Positions 18,731 through 27,309 are shown, counted from the stretch's first letter. The stretch: DNA of 64,000 nt from DATGPD01 sp041398565 (GCA_041398565.1 JAWKUN010000003.1:744001-808000); one strand, 5' to 3'. Made by a program: numbers and translations. The notes: generated from the letters alone by a model not told the origin.

Positions 18731-18925
18731 GTGGAGCTTTCGGTTTGCCGGGCTGATGTCGATGTTCGATGGCATCGCGACGATGCGCGCTGTCGTGCGG
18801 TTCTACGCGCGCGCTGTGCGGTTGGCGAACGCGGGGGAGACCTCCGAGCGCGAAACTTCCTGAGTGGCGCCGGTCGCGGCAACGCTAGACTCCGCGCGCC
18901 TGGCATAGGAACCGGAACCGTGCGA

Positions 18926-19831
18926 ATGCAGCAGCAAGAGCAGCGACGGCCCGTCACGACTCCGCGCCCGTCGTCCGTCGACGCCGCGGTGAGTTTGCTT
19001 GCGGACGGCGACCGCCGCATCTTCGAAGCGTGTCGGAGGCAACTGGTGGAGTGGGGCCCGTACGCGCGCCCGAGCCTCGAGCGCGCCTGTCACGCTCCCG
19101 ACCCGCGCCTGCGCGCCCGCGCCCGGCAAGTGCTGCGTTCGCTCGCGCTCGCCGAATGGCTGGTGTCCGTGCGCGGCATCGCCCTGCGCGCGACCCACGA
19201 GTTGCCCGACCGCGGCCGCTGCGGCGTGCTCGAGGACGGCCTGTGCGTGCTCAGCGCGGTCGCCGATCCCGAGTGCGACCTGCGCGATTCGGTGACCGGC
19301 AGCCTCGACGCTCTCGCTGCGCGCCTGCGCGGGTCGTTGCGGGTACGCACGGCAGCGTCGGCGGCCCGGGGGCTGGCCGAGCTGCTGGCGCACGGTGAGA
19401 CCTACGTGGGCGACTCGACTTCGTATCACGACCTCGACAACTTGCTGTTCGACCGCGTGCTGCGCGGCAAGAAGGGCGTGCCGATCAGCCTCAGCGCCCT
19501 CTACATCCTGGTCGGGCGCCGGGTCGGCCTCGACCTCAGCGGCGTGTGGATGCCGGAGCACTTCCTGGTGCGCGTGCACGGCACACGCCCGGTGCTCATC
19601 GATCCGTTCCACGGCGGCCGCACGATCACGAAGGTCGATTGCATTCGCTACCTCCGCTCCGCAGGATACCTCGCCGAAGCATCTCTCATCCGAGAGGTCG
19701 ATGATCGTGGCGTCCTGCTGGAATACCTGTCCAAGCTCCAGAGCGTCTTCGGCTACCGCGAAGATCGCGAGGTCTGCGAGACCTTGCAGGTGGCGCGACG
19801 CATCTTCCTCGGCGGTGGCCGCGCCGACTGA
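18926..19831 (+). CDS. SirB1-like transglutaminase-fold protein
   Basis: 301 residues from ATG 18926. The core matches the SirB1 N-terminal domain: GKKGVPISLSALYILVGRRV, then GVWMPEHFLVRV and LIDPFHGG. In this family the fold is transglutaminase-like and the catalytic Cys is usually absent. The N-terminal 80 residues are helical and Arg-rich. The 3' end overlaps the start of the ceramidase-like gene by 17 bases, so the pair is probably co-transcribed. Cellular role is unclear. Confidence 0.8.
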   Translation: MQQQEQRRPVTTPRPSSVDAAVSLLADGDRRIFEACRRQLVEWGPYARPSLERACHAPDPRLRARARQVLRSLALAEWLVSVRGIALRATHELPDRGRCGVLEDGLCVLSAVADPECDLRDSVTGSLDALAARLRGSLRVRTAASAARGLAELLAHGETYVGDSTSYHDLDNLLFDRVLRGKKGVPISLSALYILVGRRVGLDLSGVWMPEHFLVRVHGTRPVLIDPFHGGRTITKVDCIRYLRSAGYLAEASLIREVDDRGVLLEYLSKLQSVFGYREDREVCETLQVARRIFLGGGRAD

Positions 19832-21134
19832 GCCGCGTCGCTGGCTCACCCGATTCCTGGCCGCGGCGCTGGTCGCACCGAGTGCGTGCTCCGGCTTCAT
19901 GCAGGCGCCTCTGCCCGCCCGCGCGATGTCCTACGCGCGCGCGGCGGCGGCCGACGACCTTCGCGTCGGCGCGGCGGAGGCCGACATCACCCCGGACGAT
20001 CTGCCCTACCTCGCGGGCTTCGGCTTGGCGCGCCGTGCCACCGCCGTGGCGTCGCCACTCAAGGCTCGGGCTCTGGTGCTGGTCGCCGGCGGCGCGCGCA
20101 TCGCCATCGTCGGCATCGACAGCCTCGGACTGCTGCGGCACGACGTCGACTGGGTGAAGGGCGGCATCGCCGGCTTTCCCCTCGGCAACGTGTTCTTGTG
20201 CGCCAGCCACACCCACGCGGCCCCTGATCTGATCGGACTGTGGGGCTACTACCTCCTCTCCTCCGGTCGCGATCCGGCCTACCTGGCGCGCGTGCGCCGC
20301 GGCGTGGCCGAGGCGGTGGCGGCCGCGCTCGCGCGCGCGCAGCCGGCGCGTCTGCAGCGCGCCGAGGGGCGCTTGCCGGCGACCGGGCTGGTGCGCAACT
20401 CGAACCGGCGTGGAGTCTTCGATCGCGCTCTGGGGGTCGTGCACGCCGTGGCACGCGCCGACGGAGCGCCGCTGGGAACGCTGCTGCACATGGGCTGCCA
20501 TCCCGAAGTCCTGAGTCGGCGCCGTAGCGAGGTGTCGGCCGACTTCGTCGGCGCGCTGTGCGATGCCTGGCGGGCTGCCGGCCACGGCCAGGCGGTGTTC
20601 GTCAACGGCGCGCTCGGCGCCATGGTGTCGCCCGACGTGAAGGACCGGGATCCGGCGGGGGCGGAGGCGATGGGGCGCGCGCTGTGCTCCCTCGCCGAGG
20701 ACGCGCTGGCCGAGGCGGAGCCGGTGACGGTGGACAGCGTCGAGGTGCGTCGGGCCGACCTCTACGTGCCCCTGCAGTCGCTCGGTCTCCTGCTGGGACG
20801 ACAGACCGTGGTGATCCCCCGCCCGACCCACGCCGGTTGGCTGCGGTCGACGGTGGGCTACCTGCGCCTGGGCGACATCGAGGTCGTCGCCGTGCCGGGC
20901 GAGATGGAGCCCGGCCTGGCCGAGCGCCTGCGCCGGCGAGCCGGCCGCCCCGGCCTCATGGTGTTCGGGCTCGTCGACGACGAGGTCGGCTACCTCATGG
21001 CCGAACGCGACGCTCGGGCGCCCGAGTTCGCCTACGAGCGCAGCATGTCACCGTCGGCGGACGTCGGCGAGCGCGTCCTGCGAGCGCTCCTCGACGGCGA
21101 CGGGGCCGATGGTGGGGGATCTACAACCAGGTGA
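19815..21134 (+). CDS. neutral ceramidase-like lipoprotein
   Basis: 439 residues from GTG 19815. A short basic start leads to a possible lipobox (LVAPSACSG). The mature part has the hallmarks of the neutral/alkaline ceramidase fold: VGAAEADITP, ASHTHAAPD (metal-binding His cluster) and MGCHPEVLS. It would hydrolyse an amide or lipid at the cell surface; many bacterial members have no known substrate. The gene overlaps the SirB1-like gene at its start, and its stop overlaps the convergent M50 protease gene by 14 bases. Confidence 0.82.
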   Translation: MAAPTEPRRWLTRFLAAALVAPSACSGFMQAPLPARAMSYARAAAADDLRVGAAEADITPDDLPYLAGFGLARRATAVASPLKARALVLVAGGARIAIVGIDSLGLLRHDVDWVKGGIAGFPLGNVFLCASHTHAAPDLIGLWGYYLLSSGRDPAYLARVRRGVAEAVAAALARAQPARLQRAEGRLPATGLVRNSNRRGVFDRALGVVHAVARADGAPLGTLLHMGCHPEVLSRRRSEVSADFVGALCDAWRAAGHGQAVFVNGALGAMVSPDVKDRDPAGAEAMGRALCSLAEDALAEAEPVTVDSVEVRRADLYVPLQSLGLLLGRQTVVIPRPTHAGWLRSTVGYLRLGDIEVVAVPGEMEPGLAERLRRRAGRPGLMVFGLVDDEVGYLMAERDARAPEFAYERSMSPSADVGERVLRALLDGDGADGGGSTTR

Positions 21135-21813
21135 CGACGCGGCCGAGCACCGGCCAGATCACCGGGCCCATCGTGTACCAGACCCCGAACATGCACACGA
21201 GCATGATCGTCGGGTCGCGCCGGATGAAGTCGTACACGACGCCGACCCGGGGGAAGAGGCCCTCGACGATGGCGGCGCCGTCGAGGGGCGGCACCGGGTA
21301 GAGGTTCAGGGTCGCCAGGAGCACGTTCAACCCGAGGAACACCGACAGGATGCGGCAGGCGGCTGCGACCAGGCCGGTGGGCGCATCGAGCGGGCGGACG
21401 ATGCTCTCGATCTCCAGGAACTGGCCGGTGACGTTGGCCAGGTCGGCCGCGACCAGGATCTTGATGACGAGGAAGGCGACCGCCGCCAGGGTGATGTTGG
21501 CAAGCGGGCCGGCGGCCGCCATCAGGGCCGCCCGCCGCGGATGGAATCGCGCCCAAACCGGGTCGTAGGGCGCGTGCGCGAAGCCCATGCAGAAGCGGCC
21601 ACTCGACAGGAACAGGGACATCAGCGGCAGGATGACCGTGCCGAAGGGCTCGCGCCGGATGTGCGGGACGGGGTTGAGCGTCACCTGTCCGCCGACGTAG
21701 GCCGTCCGGTCGCCGCCCAGCAAGGCGAACAGCGCGTGCGCCGCCTCGTGGAAGACGAGGCTCACGAGCAGCACGACGTAGAACATCAGGGCGCTGGTCA
21801 GGTCGAAGTTCAC
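21121..21813 (-). CDS. site-2-protease-like membrane metalloprotease (M50)
   Basis: 230 residues, starting with GTG 21813 inside the GTGA that ends xseB. The zinc motif is HEAAH in SLVFHEAAHALFALLGG, and the third ligand is probably the Asp of NLYPVPPLDG. At least five membrane helices are visible. This is the compact M50B type (rhomboid-unrelated) seen widely in bacteria, possibly for regulated intramembrane cleavage. It is the last gene of the lipB-HARP-xseA-xseB run. Confidence 0.87.
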   Translation of the reverse strand: MNFDLTSALMFYVVLLVSLVFHEAAHALFALLGGDRTAYVGGQVTLNPVPHIRREPFGTVILPLMSLFLSSGRFCMGFAHAPYDPVWARFHPRRAALMAAAGPLANITLAAVAFLVIKILVAADLANVTGQFLEIESIVRPLDAPTGLVAAACRILSVFLGLNVLLATLNLYPVPPLDGAAIVEGLFPRVGVVYDFIRRDPTIMLVCMFGVWYTMGPVIWPVLGRVVTWL

Positions 21814-22073
21814 TTTTCGTCGCCGTCGGCTTCGGCCGTGTCTTGGTCGTCGTCGAGAGTCGCGGTCAGGTCTTCGACCACTTTCTTCACCCGGAGCTCG
21901 GTGCCTGCCAGCTTCTCCCGGCAGATCTTGATGAGGGCCGAGGCTCGCTCGACCTTGTCCGACAGGGCGTCGATGTCGATGTCGCCGCCCTCGATCGCAT
22001 CGAGGATCGCCTCGAGCTCGCGGCTCGCGGCCGTGTAGGTCGTCTCTCCGGCGGGGCTTTCGCGCTTGGTCAT
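21810..22073 (-). CDS. xseB: exodeoxyribonuclease VII small subunit
   Basis: 87 residues; the helical core ELEAILDAIEGGDIDIDALS is the family signature, followed by an acidic tail. Exonuclease VII degrades single-stranded DNA; the small subunit coats the large-subunit coiled coil. The start overlaps the xseA stop (ATGA, 22070-22073) and the stop overlaps the M50 gene start. Confidence 0.93.
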   Translation of the reverse strand: MTKRESPAGETTYTAASRELEAILDAIEGGDIDIDALSDKVERASALIKICREKLAGTELRVKKVVEDLTATLDDDQDTAEADGDEK

Positions 22074-23773
22074 GGCAGTCGGGAAGGAGGCAGGATTGTC
22101 GCTTCCGTCGACTCGACCTCGATGGTGCCATCGCGGAATTCGACGAGCAGGCGGGTGCGCGCGCCCACCGCGGAGGCCTGGGTGAGGAGACGTCCGCTGC
22201 CGCCGTGCCGCACCATCGCGTAGCCGCGCAGGAGCACGCGGCGGGGGTCGAGTAGACGGCAGCGCACCTCGTGTCGCGCCAGCTGCTCGCTGCTGCGCTC
22301 GAGGCGCCGGGTGGCGTCGTCGCGCAGGCGCGCCGCAGCGCGGGCGAGAGCGGTCGCCTGCAGCTGCACGCGGTCGCGGCTGGCGTGCTGCAGGCGTTGC
22401 GCCGCCAGTGCCAGGCCGCGACGGGCTCGAGCTGCCCGACGCGACAGGGCGGCGTGCCCGAGGCGCTGCGCGGCCATCGCCAGGGCGTGGCGCTCCGACA
22501 CGAGGTGGCCGGCCACCATCGTCTGCAGGCCGCGGGCGTGCTCGCGCAGGGTGCGCGCGGTCTCGGCGAGCCGCGCGGCCGCAGCGTCGGCGAGCCGCAG
22601 ACTGCTGCTACGGAGCGCCTGCCATTCGGCGAGCGCTTCCTCGGCGAGGTGGGCGGCCAACGCGGTCGGCGTCTTGAACGACTGGGCGATCGAGTCGAGC
22701 ACCGTGCGGTCGCGTTCGTGCCCGATACCGATGAGGACCTTGAGCGGGTGCTTGGCCACCGCGAATGCGAGCTCGCGATCGTCGAACCACGACAGGTCGC
22801 TGCGGCCGCCACCGCCGCGGAGGATGCACACGGCGTCGTGGTGCTCGGCGCGGGCGGCGAAGTAGGCGAGGCCCGCCAGGATCGTGCGTCGCAGCTCGAC
22901 GCCTTGCACACGCACCGGGTAGAGGGTCGCCGCGAACGCGAGCCCCGTCGCCGAGAGCTGCTTGGCGAAGTCGTGCCAACCGTCCGATGTCGGACTGGCC
23001 AGCACTGCCAGGCGTAGCGCTGGTCGCGGCAGGCTCTTGGCCAAGTTGAGGCGGTCGAGCCCTTGGGCGCGCAGCTCGCGCAGGATCTGCTCGCGGGTGA
23101 GCGCCAGCTTGCCGAGCGTGTGCTCGGGGTCGATGTCGTCGACGATGAGCTGGAAGCGTCCCGCCTGCGGGTAGAGATCGACGCGCGCCCGCACGCGAAT
23201 CTCGAGACCGTCGCGCAGGTGCAGCGGCGGCTTGGCGGCGTCGAGCTTGTGCGCCAGCATCTCCATCGTGTCGCCGAACAGCACGGCTTCCACCTGGGCG
23301 ACGGGTCGCGCTTCTCCCGGCGCCTTCTCGACCAGGACGAAGTGGCGGTGGCGGCGCCCGGCCGACTTGTCGAAGTCGACGACCTCGCCGACCACCCACA
23401 CGCCGTCGACGAAGGCGCCGCGCAGGGCGTCGCGGACGCGCAGGTTGAGCGTGCTGATGCTCCACGCGCTCGGCTCCGGGGCCGGGACAGCGGCGGTGCC
23501 TGCGAGCGGGGCGCGGTCGACGAGGTCGTCGGCGGCGAAGGGCAGGGCGGCTTCGAGCGGGCGAGCCAGTCCGCGGACCTCGGCGCTCATCTCGAAGCCG
23601 AGTGGCAACAGTGCGCTCACCACCGTGTCGACGTGGCGCACCGGCACGACCCACAGGCGCTGGCGCGGATCGAATCGACGGTTCGGCAGCATGCGCACCG
23701 CCTCCACCAGGCGAGGGTCGTAGTCGAAGCGGATCTTCAGGTCGCGCCCGTCGAGTTCGATGTGTCCTGGCAT
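22070..23773 (-). CDS. xseA: exodeoxyribonuclease VII large subunit with N-terminal HARP-like domain
   Basis: 567 residues against about 450 usual. Residues 1-65 are an extra domain (IELDGRDLKIRFDYDPRL, then FDPRQRLWVVPVRHVDTVVS) resembling the HARP domain of SMARCAL1-type helicases. The OB-fold follows (WSISTLNLRVRDALRG at about 104-119), then the nuclease core with RLAVLASPTSDGWHDF and ILRGGGGRSDLSWFDD, and IGIGHERDRTVLDSIA. A long helical, Arg/Ala-rich coiled coil follows, ending with PRRVLLRGYAMVRH. The enzyme cuts single-stranded DNA from both ends. The stand-alone HARP-like gene lies 99 bases upstream. Confidence 0.92.
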   Translation of the reverse strand: MPGHIELDGRDLKIRFDYDPRLVEAVRMLPNRRFDPRQRLWVVPVRHVDTVVSALLPLGFEMSAEVRGLARPLEAALPFAADDLVDRAPLAGTAAVPAPEPSAWSISTLNLRVRDALRGAFVDGVWVVGEVVDFDKSAGRRHRHFVLVEKAPGEARPVAQVEAVLFGDTMEMLAHKLDAAKPPLHLRDGLEIRVRARVDLYPQAGRFQLIVDDIDPEHTLGKLALTREQILRELRAQGLDRLNLAKSLPRPALRLAVLASPTSDGWHDFAKQLSATGLAFAATLYPVRVQGVELRRTILAGLAYFAARAEHHDAVCILRGGGGRSDLSWFDDRELAFAVAKHPLKVLIGIGHERDRTVLDSIAQSFKTPTALAAHLAEEALAEWQALRSSSLRLADAAAARLAETARTLREHARGLQTMVAGHLVSERHALAMAAQRLGHAALSRRAARARRGLALAAQRLQHASRDRVQLQATALARAAARLRDDATRRLERSSEQLARHEVRCRLLDPRRVLLRGYAMVRHGGSGRLLTQASAVGARTRLLVEFRDGTIEVESTEATILPPSRLP

Positions 23774-23872
23774 GGCCGGATGCGCGCTCGGCTCAGAGCG
23801 TGAGAGAGAATCGAGCGTACACGCTCCGAGCCATGTTGCTGGCGATCGCCTTCGCGATCGCGAGCCTTCGGC

Positions 23873-24220
23873 TCAGTCGGCGTTGCCCTCGCCGCGCGAG
23901 GAGCGCGGGCGGCCCCGGCCGAAGCGGCGTCCGCCGCCACGCCCGCCGCCCTTGCTCCGCTCGGCGCTCGGCGGTGGCAGCGGCGGCTTGGGGACAGTCC
24001 CGGCGAACATGGCGCTCACCGGCGAGTCCATGGTGAAGCTGTGGCCGAGCAGGGTCGCGACCACCGTGTCGACGTGTGCCGCCGGGATCACCCAGGCCTT
24101 CTTGCCCGGGTCCCAGCGGCGGTCGGGCAGTGCCTTCACGACGTCGATCAGGTCCTCGCGGTACGGAAACCGGATCAGGAGGTGTACGCCGTCTTGATCC
24201 AGCTCGATGGTGCCGACCAT
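23873..24220 (-). CDS. stand-alone HARP-like domain protein with basic Gly/Arg tail
   Basis: 115 residues. The first 65 (IELDQDGVHLLIRFPYREDL, then RRWDPGKKAWVIPAAHVDTV) closely match the N-terminal domain of the neighbouring XseA, including the W-D-P-x-K-K/R-x-W-V core and a VDTVVATLL helix. The tail is KGGGRGGGRRFGRGRPRSSR, a nucleic-acid-binding type of sequence. HARP domains bind forked or annealing DNA in SMARCAL1; a DNA-binding role at the same substrate as Exo VII is inferred. The gene follows lipB by 60 bases. Confidence 0.8.
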   Translation of the reverse strand: MVGTIELDQDGVHLLIRFPYREDLIDVVKALPDRRWDPGKKAWVIPAAHVDTVVATLLGHSFTMDSPVSAMFAGTVPKPPLPPPSAERSKGGGRGGGRRFGRGRPRSSRGEGNAD

Positions 24221-24280
24221 GGCGGTTGAAGTTAGCGTCGAGGTGGCGCTCGCGCTCGTGCTCCGTTCGAGTGCGACGGG

Positions 24281-24895
24281 TCAGGAGTCGGCTGACGGCG
24301 CCAGGAGTACGGGGAGCGACTCGCGCGCAACTTCGACGACCTCGTGCATGGCGACCGGCCGTCCGGCGGCGCGGGTCAGGTCGGTCATGACCTCCGGGGC
24401 CAACCCGCAGGGCCGAATCGCGAAGAACGGAGCGAGATCGAGATCGACGTTGACGGCGATGCCGTGCAGGTTGGTCCACCGGCGCAGGGCCACGCCGATG
24501 GACGCGATCTTGCGGCCGTCGACGAACACGCCGGTGCCATCGGGGGACGGCGTGGCCTCGAGGCCGAAGGCGGCACAGAGGGCGCTGCCGTACCGCTCCA
24601 GGCGGCGCAGCCAGGCGCCGACGTCGCGCTCGGGTAGGCGCACGATGGGGTAGACGACGAGCTGGCCGGGACCGTGGTAGGTGATGCGGCCGCCGCGTTC
24701 GATCGGCACCGCGCCGATGGCGAGCGCCTCGTCTCGCGTGGCGGCGCGTCCCGCGGTGTAGACGGGTCGATGTTCGAGGAACCAGACCTCGCCGCGTCGT
24801 CGGCCCGCGGCGACGGCAATGGCCAGGTCGCGCATCGCGTCGAGGGTGTCCTCGTAGGCCACGCAGCCGAGTTCGCGCGGATGGATGTCGTTCAC
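24281..24895 (-). CDS. lipB: octanoyltransferase
   Basis: 204 residues with the LipB signatures RGGRITYHGPGQLVVYPIVR, the lysine region RKIASIGVALRRW and the catalytic Cys in RPCGL. It moves octanoyl from acyl-ACP to the lipoyl domains of dehydrogenase complexes. It heads the minus-strand run with the HARP-like, xseA, xseB and M50 genes. There is no lipA in view. Confidence 0.93.
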   Translation of the reverse strand: MNDIHPRELGCVAYEDTLDAMRDLAIAVAAGRRRGEVWFLEHRPVYTAGRAATRDEALAIGAVPIERGGRITYHGPGQLVVYPIVRLPERDVGAWLRRLERYGSALCAAFGLEATPSPDGTGVFVDGRKIASIGVALRRWTNLHGIAVNVDLDLAPFFAIRPCGLAPEVMTDLTRAAGRPVAMHEVVEVARESLPVLLAPSADS

Positions 24896-24957
24896 GGTGT
24901 CTCTCTAGCGCAGCGGCATGCTCGACCTCGGCGCGCGGAGACGTAAGCTGCTCGCCG

Positions 24958-25422
24958 ATGTTGTCCGTGCTCGTCTGCCTGAGCATCCAGGGGCCGCACC
25001 TCGAGGTGTCGCCGTCGCTGCCCCGCGCCGGCGAAGGCGTCCGCGTGCAGGCGGTGGACGCTGCGGGCGAGGTCGGCGCTGGCGTCACGCTCGAACTGCG
25101 GGACGACGCCGACGTGGCGGTGATGCGCGTGACGACGTCGGCGGACGGAGTCGGCGAGCTCGTGGTGGCGCACGCGGGCGTCTACACGCTGCGCTGGCAA
25201 GCTGAGCCCGACTTGGTCGTCCTCGTGCCGATCCACGTCGCGCCGCCCCAGTCGCGCACCCTGCTCGCGCTGTGGACGGTGCCGCTCGGGCTCGTGCTGG
25301 GGTGGGCAGCGCTGCGCCGCGCCGGCCGCGACCGAGCGACAGTCGCTCCGGCGCACTCGTCGGTCAGCCCAGGACCTTCTCGATCCGCTGCCGAACCGAG
25401 CGCAGATCTTCATTGCCGATGA
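24958..25422 (+). CDS. small membrane-anchored beta-domain protein
   Basis: 154 residues. After a short start there is an Ig- or carboxypeptidase-regulatory-like stretch (LPRAGEGVRVQAVDAAG, then GVYTLRWQAEPDLVV), and a membrane helix near 100-118 (LLALWTVPLGLVLGWAAL). The family is not recognised. Its 3' end overlaps the convergent trxA gene by 59 bases, which weakens confidence in the last 20 residues. Confidence 0.55.
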   Translation: MLSVLVCLSIQGPHLEVSPSLPRAGEGVRVQAVDAAGEVGAGVTLELRDDADVAVMRVTTSADGVGELVVAHAGVYTLRWQAEPDLVVLVPIHVAPPQSRTLLALWTVPLGLVLGWAALRRAGRDRATVAPAHSSVSPGPSRSAAEPSADLHCR

Positions 25423-25690
25423 AGCGGTCGACCTCCTTGCCATCACGGAAGAAGATGCAGGTCGGCACGCTCGAGACGCCGAACTGAGCAGCGGTGTCGG
25501 CCGCCTGGTCGATGTCCACCTTGTAGACGCGCAGGCGCCCGGAGTACTCGCTGGCGACGGTGTCGATGGTGGGAGCGAGGGCCTTGCATGGCTGGCACCA
25601 GGTCGCTGAGAAGTCGACGAGCACGGGGTTCCCGTCGGCGCGCAAGGTGTCGGCGAAGGACTGATCGGTCAATTCTTGGACTTTGGCCAT
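25364..25690 (-). CDS. trxA: thioredoxin
   Basis: 108 residues, the standard size. The active site reads WCQPCKAL, not the usual WCGPC; FSATW and the cis-proline loop VSSVPTCIFF are normal. It reduces protein disulfides in the cytoplasm. ATG 25690 opens directly with MAKVQELTDQSF. It is separated from the upstream DUF1858-like gene by a 304-base leader holding two small hairpins. Confidence 0.93.
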   Translation of the reverse strand: MAKVQELTDQSFADTLRADGNPVLVDFSATWCQPCKALAPTIDTVASEYSGRLRVYKVDIDQAADTAAQFGVSSVPTCIFFRDGKEVDRFIGNEDLRSVRQRIEKVLG

Positions 25691-25994
25691 GGTCGTGCTC
25701 GTTCGATGCGAGTTCGTCGTGCAGCCTACGGCTGCAACCGTTGGGTTGCGAGTCTGGAGACGGGCGCCAGCGACGGTGCTGGTAGCCGGAGCGTGTTCTT
25801 GGGACGCGAGCACGCGGACGTCGTGAGCGTCGCGACCACGACTCCCCGGCTCGGAAGTCGCAGATTGTTGGACAGGGTCGGCGGCGCCGCAAGGGAGTGG
25901 GAACTCCACCCGGACCATGGCGCGAACGTCACGGCCTCGCGGCGCCGCTTGCGGCGTCCGTGGTGCCCCGCGTCGAAGCACCGCCTTGGCCAGC
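25691..25994. other. 304-base leader upstream of trxA
   Basis: No gene seen. It holds two adjacent inverted repeats (25721-25735 and 25734-25749) close to the trxA start. The remainder is ordinary GC-rich DNA and should include the trxA promoter on the minus strand. Confidence 0.6.
25721..25749 (-). promoter_or_regulatory. double hairpin in the trxA leader
   Basis: GCAGCC-TAC-GGCTGC and GCAACC-GTTG-GGTTGC are two perfect 6-bp stems that share one GC. They lie 31-59 bases upstream of trxA. The second resembles the CAACCC/GGGTTG hairpin of family A. A leader attenuator or processing signal is possible. Confidence 0.5.
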
Positions 25995-26231
25995 TCAGTT
26001 CGGCGCCGGCAGCGTCCCGCTCTCGGTGTTCAGCGCTGCCAGCAGCACGGCGGGAGGGATACCGTTGTCCTCCGCCACCTTGCGCACGCTGTCCGCGGCG
26101 TCGAAGCCGCAGTGGTGGCAGCCGCCGATGTGGAAGCGCATCAGGGCCTCGCGGGCGCGCGGCGCCGTGGCCAGCACGTGGTCCATGCGGTCGTCTTCGC
26201 GAAAGGTCGGTGAAGGGCTGGAGTCGCTCAT
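25995..26231 (-). CDS. DUF1858-like redox-disulfide/iron-binding protein
   Basis: 78 residues with a central GGCHHCGFD motif followed by an EDNGIPPAVLLAALN helix, typical of the small domain that accompanies hybrid-cluster and ScdA-like proteins. The two cysteines could form a redox disulfide or hold a metal. It sits 13 bases after mrp on the same strand, suggesting a role in iron-sulfur metabolism. Confidence 0.75.
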   Translation of the reverse strand: MSDSSPSPTFREDDRMDHVLATAPRAREALMRFHIGGCHHCGFDAADSVRKVAEDNGIPPAVLLAALNTESGTLPAPN

Positions 26232-26244
26232 GTGGATGGCTCGG

Positions 26245-27309
26245 TCAGGTTGCGTTGACGGTGCTGATACGGGCCGCCACGCGTCCGGCCACGTCGATCA
26301 GGGCGCGAGCGGCCGCGCTGTCCGGGTGGGCGACGACTACGGGTCGGCCGTGATCGCCACCTTCGCGCACGGCGAGGTCGATCGGCACCTGTCCCAGCAA
26401 CGGCACACCGAACTCGACCTCGATCTTCGCGCCGCCTCCACGTCCGAAGATCTCGTAGCGCTGATCGCTGCCCGGCGGGACGAAGTACGCCATGTTCTCG
26501 ACGACGCCGAGGATCGGCACCTGCACCGTCTGGAACATGCGGATGGCCTTGCGCACGTCGAGCACGGCGACGTCCTGCGGGGTGGTGACGATGACCGCGC
26601 CGGTGACGTGTGCCTGCTGCGCCAGGGACAGCTGCGCGTCGCCGGTGCCCGGCGGTAGGTCGACGACGAGGTAGTCGAGTTCGCCCCAGTGGACCTCGAA
26701 CAGGAAGCTGCGCATCGCCGAGTGCAGCATCGGACCGCGCCAGATGACCGGTTGGTCTTCCTTGATCATCACGCCGATGCTCATGACGGCGAGGTCGTGG
26801 GCACGGAGCGGCGCGATGCGCTTCTCGCCGCCGACCATGGTCTCGCCAGGGTTGCCCGTGACCCCGAGCATGAGCGGAACGTTCGGTCCGTACACGTCGG
26901 CGTCGAGGATGCCGACTCTCGCTCCAGTGCGCTGCAGAGCGCAAGCCAGGTTGACCGCGACCGTCGACTTGCCGACCCCGCCCTTGCCCGACGACACGGC
27001 CAGCACGTTCTTGACGCCGGGGATCAGGCCCTTGGTTCCGAGCACCGGCCGGCTGGCCGTGACCTTTGCGGTCATCGTCACCTGCACTCTGGCGACGCCC
27101 GGCAGGGCGCTCACGACGTGCTCGGCCTGGCTCTTGAGCTGGTCCTTCACCGGACAGGCCGGAGTGGTCAGTTCGATGGCGAACGCGACGTTGCCATCGC
27201 AGACGCGCACGTCCCTGACGAAGCCGAGGGACACGATGTCGCGGTGGAGGTCCGGGTCCATGACCACCCGCAGCGCGTCGAGGATGGAGGCTTCGTCGAG
27301 GCCAGGCAT
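26245..27309 (-). CDS. mrp: Mrp/NBP35-type iron-sulfur carrier ATPase
   Basis: 354 residues. An N-terminal DUF59 (MIP18-like) domain (ILDALRVVMDPDLHRDIVSL) is followed by the deviant Walker A SSGKGGVGKSTVAVNLA near residue 113, and LDADVYGPNVPLMLG. The late segment where many Mrp proteins carry CxxC reads ENMAYFVPPGSDQRYEIFG, so the cluster-binding cysteines are absent. Some bacterial Mrp proteins lack them too. The next gene encodes a small CHHC protein. Confidence 0.9.
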   Translation of the reverse strand: MPGLDEASILDALRVVMDPDLHRDIVSLGFVRDVRVCDGNVAFAIELTTPACPVKDQLKSQAEHVVSALPGVARVQVTMTAKVTASRPVLGTKGLIPGVKNVLAVSSGKGGVGKSTVAVNLACALQRTGARVGILDADVYGPNVPLMLGVTGNPGETMVGGEKRIAPLRAHDLAVMSIGVMIKEDQPVIWRGPMLHSAMRSFLFEVHWGELDYLVVDLPPGTGDAQLSLAQQAHVTGAVIVTTPQDVAVLDVRKAIRMFQTVQVPILGVVENMAYFVPPGSDQRYEIFGRGGGAKIEVEFGVPLLGQVPIDLAVREGGDHGRPVVVAHPDSAAARALIDVAGRVAARISTVNAT

